Shown here one piece after another: positions 1 through 6,291 of a DNA stretch of 15,504 nucleotides. The translations under genes were made by a program, and so were the position numbers. The notes under the pieces are model-generated. The model saw only the letters and a program-made list of their open reading frames with translations. It did no database searches and had not been told where the DNA came from. The stretch is from Deinococcus sp. (GTDB lineage: Bacteria > Deinococcota > Deinococci > Deinococcales > Deinococcaceae). Each line of letters starts with the position of its first letter. Within the stretch, counting starts at the first letter, position 1. Location of the stretch: assembly GCF_025362455.1 (NCBI RefSeq), contig NZ_JANYGJ010000233.1, positions 1 to 15,504 of the forward strand, in the 5' to 3' direction.

Positions 1-38
1 AAGTCGGCGGGGCGCAGGGGCCGGATGGTGGGGGACAT
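1..38 (-). CDS. N-terminal fragment of a probable GNAT-family acetyltransferase (runs off the left edge)
   Basis: An ATG on the minus strand at 38-36 opens a frame that continues to the window edge and encodes MSPTIRPLRPAD. The pattern 'IRPLRPAD' shortly after the start is very common at the first beta strand of GNAT (Gcn5-related) N-acetyltransferases, which transfer an acetyl group from acetyl-CoA to an amine. Only 12 codons are visible, so no acetyl-CoA-binding motif can be checked. The gene is divergent from the plus-strand gene at 113, with 74 bp between the start codons. I see no clear Shine-Dalgarno sequence upstream. The call rests on the N-terminal pattern alone and could be wrong. 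Confidence 0.5.
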   Translation of the reverse strand, partial: MSPTIRPLRPAD

Positions 39-96
39 GTGGATAGTTTGCCCTGCGAACACTGCGTTTGTCATAAGCCAGGGAGCGTAGTGGGCC

Positions 97-102
97 TAAA
101 CT
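97..102 (+). promoter_or_regulatory. Possible -10 box (TAAACT) of the gene at 113
   Basis: TAAACT fits the TANNNT -10 pattern and ends 10 nt before the ATG at 113, so the transcript would have a leader of only a few bases. No -35 box is seen at the usual spacing; TTGTCA at 68-73 is 23 bp away, which is too far. Confidence 0.35.
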
Positions 103-112
103 GGCAGGCAGT

Positions 113-550
113 ATGTCCAAATCTGCTGGCCTGCCTTCTACTGTCCGCCGTCTGGGCGGGCCGGGCGAGCCCTGGCTGCACTGCCCACGCTGCCGTCACC
201 CGTTGGTACGCTGGTCGCAGTACCGGGATACGCTGGAGACGCCTCAGCTCGTCTGGGACCCGGACCTGTGGTGGTTGCCTTTTCCCTGGGAGGGCCTGGC
301 TCTGGCCGTGCTGATCGTGGGGGCCGTGCCGATGACGGCCATCCTGTTCGTGGGCGGCAGGCACCGACGTTTCCCCGGCCCAGGTCAGGACGTCATTAAG
401 GGGCTGGGTTTCGCCTGGGCTGGCGTGTATGCCCTGATCGAGTGGCGCTGGCGGCTGTGGCGCCGCGCCAAGCTGGAGGGGCAGCTCAGGCCACGCGACT
501 GGGTGTGCGCCGCCTGTCTGTACGCTCAGAACGGTGACGAGACGCTGTAG
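113..550 (+). CDS. Hypothetical membrane protein with split CxxC pairs (zinc-ribbon-like)
   Basis: I do not recognise this 145-residue protein. Near the N-terminus is a Cys-Pro-Arg-Cys knuckle (C24, C27) and near the C-terminus a Cys-Ala-Ala-Cys knuckle (C132, C135), the spacing of a four-cysteine zinc ribbon. Here the two halves are separated by about 100 residues that include a strong hydrophobic segment (about 61-82), a basic GGRHRR stretch just after it, and a second weaker hydrophobic stretch (about 95-112) followed by the Trp/Arg-rich WRWRLWRR. If both segments cross the membrane, the two cysteine pairs lie on the same side and could form one site; this is inference. It is the only complete plus-strand gene and converges on plsC, with 43 bp between the stop codons. 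Codon use is GC-rich like the neighbours. The start is the first ATG; the preceding GGCAGG is at best a weak ribosome site. Confidence 0.6.
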   Translation: MSKSAGLPSTVRRLGGPGEPWLHCPRCRHPLVRWSQYRDTLETPQLVWDPDLWWLPFPWEGLALAVLIVGAVPMTAILFVGGRHRRFPGPGQDVIKGLGFAWAGVYALIEWRWRLWRRAKLEGQLRPRDWVCAACLYAQNGDETL

Positions 551-593
551 GGTTCAGCCGGACACGACTGATCCACCCACTTCTCTACCTCGC

Positions 594-1256
594 TCAGTCC
601 CACAGCGCGGCGGGTAGCTCGGCGTCGAGGCGGTCCAGCTCGGCTTCTACGGCCTGGGTGAAGGCCAGTTTGTCGCTGGGGTCAGCCCCTACCGCCTCAC
701 CGATGGACGCATATAAATTGAGCGGCACCGGCAGCCATTCACCCTTGGGCAGCGCCCGCCCCAGCCCCCGCAGCGCCACCGGAATGACCGGCACGCCGGG
801 ATGGCGCCGCGCCAGGTGTGCCAGGCCACTCTTGAGCGCTTCGCGCACCTCCGGCTGACCGCGTGTGCCCTCCGGAAACAGCAAGATGATCTCGCCGCGT
901 TGCAGGGCCGCGCTCAGACCGGCCAGCGGATCGGCCCTCTCGCCCGCTTTGGGTCTGCGCTCGATCATCAGCGCCCCGATCAGGTGCCGGGTCAGCCAGT
1001 TCACCAGCGGTTGTTGCCCGAAATAATCGGCGGCGGCGGCGGGCCTCACCAGCCTGAGCGTCCCGAATCGGAACAGCGAGAGTAGCAACAGCGTGTCCAG
1101 ATGGCTGTTGTGGTTGGCGACCACGATGGCAGGGCCGACCTGCGGCAGCCGCTCCCGGTGCCTCACGCCCAGCCCGAAGCCGAGCAGCAGCGCCGGGCGC
1201 ACCACCACAGCGAAAAATGCCGCCCGGAGCCACGGAAACGCCAGTGCGTCGCTCAT
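594..1256 (-). CDS. plsC: 1-acyl-sn-glycerol-3-phosphate acyltransferase (PlsC family)
   Basis: A 220-residue lysophosphatidate acyltransferase: it would add the second acyl chain to lysophosphatidic acid at the membrane to make phosphatidic acid, the substrate of the CdsA encoded just upstream. The acyltransferase motifs are present in order: NHNSHLD with the catalytic HX4D pair (H49, D54), the region around 99-101 before the substrate-binding block, FPEGTR (127-132), and the VPVIPVAL strand (155-162). An N-terminal hydrophobic stretch (about 10-30) suggests membrane association. The length suits a minimal family member. The frame stays open upstream to 1910, but that part is the opposite-frame shadow of cdsA. 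The ATG at 1256 overlaps the cdsA stop as ATGA and begins a sensible N-terminus, so the two genes are probably translationally coupled. Acyl donor (CoA, ACP or acyl phosphate) cannot be told from sequence. Confidence 0.93.
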   Translation of the reverse strand: MSDALAFPWLRAAFFAVVVRPALLLGFGLGVRHRERLPQVGPAIVVANHNSHLDTLLLLSLFRFGTLRLVRPAAAADYFGQQPLVNWLTRHLIGALMIERRPKAGERADPLAGLSAALQRGEIILLFPEGTRGQPEVREALKSGLAHLARRHPGVPVIPVALRGLGRALPKGEWLPVPLNLYASIGEAVGADPSDKLAFTQAVEAELDRLDAELPAALWD

Positions 1257-2209
1257 CCCCGAACCGGGCCATACACGAAGTAATAAATGAAGTGGAAGAA
1301 CACCGGGGCCGTGAACATTAGGCTGTCGATGCGGTCTAGAATGCCGCCGTGGCCGGGAATCAGCGAGGAGGCGTCCTTGACGCCCAGGTCGCGCTTGACG
1401 GCGCTCATGGTCACGTCGCCGATGAAGCCGACGATGGGCAGCGCCAGCCCCAGCACCAGCGCCTCCAGACGGTTTAGCGGCGTAATCACAGGCGCGATCA
1501 GCACGGCCAGCAGCGCCGCAGACACCAGCCCGCCCAGGAAGCCTTCCCAGGTTTTGTTCGGACTGACCTGCGGCACGATCTTGCGGCGCCCGAAGCGCTT
1601 GCCGCAGACATACTGGGCCACGTCGCCAAACTGCGTCACCAGCACCACGTACAGCAGCAGCCCGACCCCGCCCGCCGGATGCAGCGGCGGCAGCACCAGC
1701 AGGTAGGCTAGGTGTCCCAGCGCGAAGACGGTCAGCATCAGACCCCAGTGCAATGTTGAGCTGGCCCGCAAAAAGTTCTGCGTGACGCCCGTCAGCATCA
1801 GCCGGAACGGCAGGAATAAAAATACATACACCGGCACGACGATGATGAACATGCCGTAGCGCCCGGTATAGACCCACAGGTATTGCAGCGGAATCGCCAG
1901 GTAGACCCACAGCAGCACCCGCCGGTCGCTGCGCCGCTGCGGAATCAGGCTCAGGTACTCCTTGAGCGCCAGGTACGACAGGAACATCACGAAGGTGATG
2001 CCGACCCGCTTATCCACCAGCACCGCCAGCACGAACAGCCCGGCCATCACCCACCAGGCCCGGACGCGCGCTATCAGCTCGGCATTGCCGGGGCGGCCCT
2101 GCACGCGCGGCAGCACTTCAGAAATGATCGTCGCCAGCACCAGCAGTGCCAGAATGAAGCTCAGGACAATGCCTACGCCGCCCTGAAGCGTGCCCAGAAT
2201 GGTGGTCAT
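1253..2209 (-). CDS. cdsA: Phosphatidate cytidylyltransferase (CDP-diacylglycerol synthase)
   Basis: A 318-residue polytopic membrane protein that converts phosphatidic acid and CTP to CDP-diacylglycerol, the branch point to bacterial phospholipids. The CdsA signature lies at 269-295: SAVKRD, then KD at 279-280, PGHGG at 285-289 and DRID at 292-295, which include the metal- and substrate-binding acidic residues. A second conserved element, SPNKTWEG (216-223), precedes it. Hydrophobic segments occur at about 12-30, 53-64, 70-82, 98-113, 118-134, 156-173, 182-192, 225-241, 250-265 and 298-313. The ATG at 2209 has no clear Shine-Dalgarno sequence; no earlier in-frame start was found nearby. The stop overlaps the plsC start. 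A likely -10 box lies about 40 bp upstream. Confidence 0.95.
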   Translation of the reverse strand: MTTILGTLQGGVGIVLSFILALLVLATIISEVLPRVQGRPGNAELIARVRAWWVMAGLFVLAVLVDKRVGITFVMFLSYLALKEYLSLIPQRRSDRRVLLWVYLAIPLQYLWVYTGRYGMFIIVVPVYVFLFLPFRLMLTGVTQNFLRASSTLHWGLMLTVFALGHLAYLLVLPPLHPAGGVGLLLYVVLVTQFGDVAQYVCGKRFGRRKIVPQVSPNKTWEGFLGGLVSAALLAVLIAPVITPLNRLEALVLGLALPIVGFIGDVTMSAVKRDLGVKDASSLIPGHGGILDRIDSLMFTAPVFFHFIYYFVYGPVRG

Positions 2210-2248
2210 GTTGAGGGGCGCAGGGTCAGGGTGTTGGCCTCCGCCTTG

Positions 2249-2254
2249 AGTCTA
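2249..2254 (-). promoter_or_regulatory. Possible -10 box (TAGACT) upstream of cdsA
   Basis: On the minus strand TAGACT fits TANNNT and ends 39 nt before the cdsA ATG at 2209. Transcription would begin near 2242 and leave a leader of roughly 33 nt. The box sits inside the left end of the CTAGAGCAG inverted-repeat element, so the element may supply the promoter. No convincing -35 box. Confidence 0.3.
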
Positions 2255-2443
2255 GAGCAGGCGTAGGGTGAGGCGGTCCTCGTGTCGTCAGCTCGCGGGT
2301 GCCTCGGCCATCGGTCTGTCCTCTGGAAGTGAGCGTCGCCACGTAATAACTGAAAACGGTGTCATTCTGAGTTTTGCTATGAATCTTGTCGTCAAACCAC
2401 GAGATCCTTCACTGCGTTTAGAGCAGTACTCCGAATTACGCCA

Positions 2444-2463
2444 CGGGGAAAACAGCCTCCCCG
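2444..2463. repeat. Perfect 6-bp inverted repeat (hairpin)
   Basis: CGGGGA (2444-2449) and TCCCCG (2458-2463) are perfect complements separated by 8 bases. This is the GC-rich hairpin inside the putative MITE-like element. On the minus strand the loop contains TTTT, but no T-run follows the stem, so it is a weak terminator candidate for aroQ. Confidence 0.5.
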
Positions 2464-2510
2464 CGCCTCCATTCTGCGTCCTGCTCAGTTAAAACTACTC
2501 GCTCCGCTCG

Positions 2511-2535
2511 GTCATAAAAAGGGTCTTTTTATGAC
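2511..2535. repeat. Perfect 11-bp palindrome with 3-nt spacer
   Basis: GTCATAAAAAG (2511-2521) and CTTTTTATGAC (2525-2535) are exact inverted repeats around GGT. It lies 68 bp beyond the aroQ stop codon. It could be a bidirectional AT-rich hairpin that ends aroQ transcripts, a protein-binding dyad, or a structural part of the MITE-like element. The stem is AT-rich and the U-tract lies inside the stem rather than after it, so it is not a standard intrinsic terminator. Confidence 0.7.
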
Positions 2536-2603
2536 ATCTGCTCTAGGACGACAAATTTAGTCAAGATAAATGCTCTGTGTATAAGAGAATGTCCACTTGC
2601 TGT

Positions 2604-3038
2604 TCAGTTCCCGACTTCCTCCACCAGGTACTCCATCGCAAACCGGTATCCGGCGAAGCCCAGGCCGCTGATCTTGCCTTTGCACACGGCTGCCGTCACC
2701 GATGTGTGCCGGAATTCCTCGCGGGCGTCCACGTTGCTGATATGCACCTCGATCACCGGCACGTTCTGCCCGGCGATGGCGTCGCGCAGGGCGTAGCTGT
2801 AGTGCGTCAGCGCACCGGGGTTGATGACGATGCCTGTAAAACCGTGCTCCTCGGCGTCCTGAATCCATTCGAGCAGTTGGCCCTCGAAGTTGCTCTGGCG
2901 GCAGGTGACGGTGGTGCTCAGCTCGGTGCCCCACAACTCGCACTGGCGCTCCAGTTCCTCCAGCGTGAAGGTGCCGTAGACGCCCGGCTCGCGCTTGCCC
3001 AGGCGGTTGAGGTTGGGACCGTTGAGAATCAGCAGCAT
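2604..3038 (-). CDS. aroQ: 3-dehydroquinate dehydratase, type II
   Basis: A 144-residue class II dehydroquinase, the normal size for this dodecameric family. It removes water from 3-dehydroquinate to give 3-dehydroshikimate, the third step of the shikimate pathway. The N-terminal LILNGPNLNRLGKREPGVYG (3-22) includes the catalytic Arg (R16) and Tyr (Y21) on the flexible lid. NPGALTHYSYALRDAI (73-88) binds substrate, and EVHISN (97-102) holds the catalytic His (H99), followed by the HTSVT and GLGFAGY blocks. The ATG at 3038 has a GAGG ribosome site 6 nt upstream. It lies 25 nt downstream of the aroB stop on the same strand, so it is probably the last gene of the aro operon. Confidence 0.96.
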   Translation of the reverse strand: MLLILNGPNLNRLGKREPGVYGTFTLEELERQCELWGTELSTTVTCRQSNFEGQLLEWIQDAEEHGFTGIVINPGALTHYSYALRDAIAGQNVPVIEVHISNVDAREEFRHTSVTAAVCKGKISGLGFAGYRFAMEYLVEEVGN

Positions 3039-3063
3039 GGGAGACCTCGCAGGAAAAGGCGGG

Positions 3064-4197
3064 TTAGACGTGGAGCCCGGACACCGCGACCTGCCACTCC
3101 CCGAACGCCGCCCTCAGCACATCCTCCGGCACCCGCGCCAGGTACGGCTTGGCCAGATCACGCAGCAGCACGAAGCGCACGCCCTGCGCGTCGGCCTTCT
3201 TGTCGCGGGCCATGTAGGGCCACAGCGCCTCGAAACTCAGCGGCGGCAGAGCCCTGGGCTGCTGGTACTTCAGGAAGGCCAGCGTGTGAGTGCTCAGGTC
3301 CGCGCCGCCCAGTGCCCGGCTCAGCAGCGCGGCGTAGTGCATGCCGTAGCCCACCGCCTCGCCGTGGCTCACCGCATGGTCGGTGTATGCCTCGGTGGCG
3401 TGCGCCAGCGTATGCCCGAAGTTCAGGTAGGCCCGCTCGCCCTGCTCCGTCAGGTCGCGGGTGACGACTCCGGCCTTGACCGTCACCGCGTCGGCGATGA
3501 TCTGGACGAGCCCCGACTGCCCCGGCGCGAACTCCGGCGAGAGTACCCGTTCCAGCAAAGTGGGGTCCGAGATCAGCCCGTGTTTGTAGACTTCGGCGGC
3601 GCCCTCGCGGAAGGTGGCGGCGGGCAGGGTCAGCAGGCTGTCCACGTCGGCCCAGACGTGACGCGGCGGCCAGAAGGCGCCCACCAGGTTCTTGCCCTGC
3701 GGCAGATTCACGCCGGTCTTGCCGCCCACCGCCGCGTCCACCATGCCCAGCAGCGTCGTGGGCACCGAGTAGTACGCCACGCCGCGCAGGTAGCTCGCCG
3801 CCACGAAGCCCGCCAGATCGGTCACGGCCCCGCCGCCCAGGCCGACCACGGCGCATTCCCGGCTCAGGTTGGCTCCGGCCAGCGCACAGAGCACCTTCTC
3901 CAGCTCACCCAGCGTCTTGCAGTCGTCGCGTGCAGGCACCACCACCGTCACGGCTGGACGAAGGGACTGCTGCGCCCGGCTGACCAGCTCCATCGGCAGG
4001 TCGGCGGCGTGAATGAGCGCCACCTGCGTCTGGGGCACGTTCAGACGGTCCAGCAGCCCCCGTCCGACCTCAACCCGGTACGGCTGCGCTCCGCCGACCT
4101 CGATCTGAACGACGTCTGTTCGCCCAGTCCCAGTCTGCCCAGTCCCAGTTCGCCCGGTCCCAGTCTGCTCAGTCCCAATTCGCTCAGTCGCAGGCAC
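3064..4197 (-). CDS. aroB: 3-dehydroquinate synthase with a repeat-encoded N-terminal extension
   Basis: A 377-residue NAD+- and metal-dependent 3-dehydroquinate synthase (DAHP to 3-dehydroquinate, second shikimate step). Visible motifs are GLGGGAVTDLAGFVAASYLRG at 119-139 (NAD-binding glycine loop), the PTTLLGMVDAAVGGKTGVN block at 146-164, and the metal ligands E202 (in AEVYKHG), H262 (NFGHT) and H278 (SHGEAV). The start is a GTG at 4197 that lies inside aroK (14-bp overlap) with GGAGG 9 nt upstream. No start codon lies between it and the conserved first strand at about residue 30, so the first 27 residues are very likely translated. They consist of five-residue repeats (TEQTG, TGRTG, TGQTG) encoded by a 15-bp minisatellite. 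The frame is open further upstream to 4356, but that stretch is out of frame with aroK and looks non-coding. Confidence 0.94.
   Translation of the reverse strand: MPATERIGTEQTGTGRTGTGQTGTGRTDVVQIEVGGAQPYRVEVGRGLLDRLNVPQTQVALIHAADLPMELVSRAQQSLRPAVTVVVPARDDCKTLGELEKVLCALAGANLSRECAVVGLGGGAVTDLAGFVAASYLRGVAYYSVPTTLLGMVDAAVGGKTGVNLPQGKNLVGAFWPPRHVWADVDSLLTLPAATFREGAAEVYKHGLISDPTLLERVLSPEFAPGQSGLVQIIADAVTVKAGVVTRDLTEQGERAYLNFGHTLAHATEAYTDHAVSHGEAVGYGMHYAALLSRALGGADLSTHTLAFLKYQQPRALPPLSFEALWPYMARDKKADAQGVRFVLLRDLAKPYLARVPEDVLRAAFGEWQVAVSGLHV
4117..4191 (-). repeat. 15-bp minisatellite at the aroK/aroB junction
   Basis: On the minus strand five successive 15-base units run through the start of aroB, for example ACTGGGCAGACTGGG and ACCGGGCGAACTGGG. 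CAG and CGA alternate at the third codon of each unit, giving a 30-bp higher-order period. The unit is a multiple of three, so copy-number change would keep aroB in frame. The first unit contains the TGA stop codon of aroK (4186-4184) within ACTGAG. Confidence 0.85.
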
Positions 4198-4801
4198 GTT
4201 CCATCGCCTCCAGGTCCAGCGCTTCGAGTTCCTGCTCGGTGCCTTGCGCCGAATCCGTCTGGGCGTCCTGCCAGTCCCACAGCCGCTCGACGATCTCGGC
4301 CACGATCTCCTCCGAGGGCCGCCCGTCGCTGTGGACGTGGATGGTGCCCTGGCCATACGCCTGCTCGCGTTCGGCCATCAGTTCGCTGATGCGGGCCAGC
4401 GGGTCGGGCACGCGCAGCAGCGGCCTGTCCGAATTGCGGGTGCGGGCGTAGACGGTCTCCGGACTGGCGGTCAGCACCACCACCGGGCCGCGCCGCAGCA
4501 GCTCGCGCCGGTTGGCCTCGTGGATGAAGGTGCCGCCGCCCAGGCTGACCACCGCATGTTCCAGGCGCGTGACGCGCCGCACGATCTCGGATTCGCAGGA
4601 CCGGAAGTAACCCTCGCCCTGCTCGGCGAAGACTTCGGGAATGGACTTGCCCACCACGCGGGCGATCAGCTTGTCGGTGTCCACGAAATGCAAGGAGAGC
4701 TCGCGCGACAGCTCCCAGCCGATGCGGCTCTTGCCGGTGCCCATGAAGCCCGCGAGCGCCAGCCAGCTCACGGGGCGGTGCATCAGGCCCGGCATGTTCA
4801 T
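4184..4801 (-). CDS. aroK: Shikimate kinase
   Basis: An ATP-dependent shikimate kinase (fifth shikimate step), 205 residues from the ATG at 4801. The P-loop GFMGTGKS is at 18-25, the shikimate-binding Asp is in FVDTDKLI (D43), YFR (R67) and GGG (88-90) follow, DRPLL (R126) is in the lid, and AEREQAY (R145, Y149) is near the adenine site. The C-terminal tail (after about 180) is acidic and longer than in minimal enzymes. The start is uncertain. A GTG at 4963, 6 nt after the aroC stop, would give 259 residues with a low-complexity 54-residue extension. I prefer 4801 because TAGACT, a TANNNT box, lies 7 nt upstream, and because codon use in the extension decays after about codon 23 (AGA, TCT, CCA, GCA). 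The stop overlaps the aroB start by 14 bp. Confidence 0.9.
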   Translation of the reverse strand: MNMPGLMHRPVSWLALAGFMGTGKSRIGWELSRELSLHFVDTDKLIARVVGKSIPEVFAEQGEGYFRSCESEIVRRVTRLEHAVVSLGGGTFIHEANRRELLRRGPVVVLTASPETVYARTRNSDRPLLRVPDPLARISELMAEREQAYGQGTIHVHSDGRPSEEIVAEIVERLWDWQDAQTDSAQGTEQELEALDLEAMERACD

Positions 4802-4808
4802 AGCGAGC

Positions 4809-4814
4809 AGTCTA
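4809..4814 (-). promoter_or_regulatory. Possible leaderless -10 box (TAGACT) for aroK
   Basis: TAGACT on the minus strand fits TANNNT and is separated by 7 nt from the aroK ATG at 4801, the geometry of leaderless promoters in Deinococcus. No Shine-Dalgarno sequence precedes that ATG. If real, it is an internal promoter of the aro operon. Confidence 0.45.
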
Positions 4815-4969
4815 GACGATTGCGCCGCCCGGCTGCCCGGTGCTGGGTCACCCTCTGAGGCGCCCTGACGCGGCTGACTGGTGCTGCCAACTCCGTCGGG
4901 CACTTCCCGCAGGTGCGCCTGGAGTTCGGCTTCGAGGGCCGCGCTGGGCAGCAGGTCGCTCACGGGCGC

Positions 4970-6124
<1,155 letters not shown>

Positions 6125-6130
6125 GCTCCG

Positions 6131-6136
6131 ACTCTA
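6131..6136 (-). promoter_or_regulatory. Leaderless -10 box (TAGAGT) of the aro operon
   Basis: TAGAGT matches TANNNT and lies exactly 6 nt before the aroC ATG (6124), with no ribosome-binding sequence between. This geometry matches the leaderless transcripts common in Deinococcus. No good -35 box is seen at 16-18 bp. Confidence 0.6.
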
Positions 6137-6200
6137 TCAGGGGGAGGGGAGGGCAGATTGGGCGCTGCCCAGACAAAACGGGCACCAAAAAGCAGGTATC

Positions 6201-6240
6201 AAAAAAGCAGACCCGGCGCCGGGGAGGCGGGGGGTCTGCT
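6201..6240 (-). terminator. Rho-independent terminator of the pil operon
   Basis: Read on the minus strand, AGCAGACCC (6240-6232) pairs perfectly with GGGTCTGCT (6214-6206) around a GC-rich 17-base loop, and the stem runs directly into TTTTTT (6206-6201). It begins 38 bp after the pilQ stop. A second CTGCTTTTT follows at 6195-6187. The 3' side of the loop and stem is the C-rich complement of a plus-strand G-tract cluster. Confidence 0.85.
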
Positions 6241-6255
6241 GGGGGTGGGGGGGGG
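6221..6255 (+). other. G-quadruplex-type motif
   Basis: On the plus strand four G-runs lie close together: 6221-6224 (4 G), 6229-6234 (6 G), 6241-6245 (5 G) and 6247-6255 (9 G), with loops of 4, 6 and 1 bases. This satisfies the usual G4 pattern with up to four tetrads. The plus strand is the template strand for pil transcription here, and the motif overlaps the terminator. Confidence 0.65.
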
Positions 6256-6259
6256 TTGA

Positions 6260-6291
6260 GGTTTACTTGACGACGGGTTTACTTGACGACG
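6260..6291. repeat. 16-bp perfect tandem duplication across the pilQ stop codon
   Basis: GGTTTACTTGACGACG occurs twice head-to-tail, at 6260-6275 and 6276-6291. The copy at 6276-6291 contains the last codons and TAA of pilQ; the other lies immediately downstream and repeats the stop in another frame. Confidence 0.9.

Larger units (their letters stand above)
2252..2546. repeat. MITE-like element with 9-bp terminal inverted repeats (putative)
   Basis: CTAGAGCAG at 2252-2260 and CTGCTCTAG at 2538-2546 are perfect 9-bp inverted repeats bounding 295 bp. A further direct copy of the 8-mer TAGAGCAG lies at 2419-2426, so a shorter 127-bp unit (2419-2545) is also possible. Inside are two perfect hairpins (2444-2463 and 2511-2535). 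The segment is less GC-rich than the flanking genes, has no believable gene, and fills most of the 394-bp gap between cdsA and aroQ. Small non-coding repeats and MITEs are known from Deinococcus genomes, but I cannot confirm that this one recurs, and no target-site duplication is evident. Confidence 0.4.

Noticed and set aside
1257..1910. Upstream extension of the plsC frame, giving a 438-residue protein
   Set aside because: The extension lies wholly inside cdsA in another frame and is Ala/Arg/Gly-rich noise; the ATG at 1256 overlaps the cdsA stop as ATGA and begins the acyltransferase.
2268..2492. 74-codon plus-strand frame in the cdsA-aroQ gap
   Set aside because: No similarity to a known domain, no ribosome site, and it runs through the hairpin of the repeat element; non-coding is more likely.
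4198..4356. aroB starting at an ATG at 4356
   Set aside because: This would place 53 low-quality residues inside aroK coding sequence; the GTG at 4197 with GGAGG upstream fits better.
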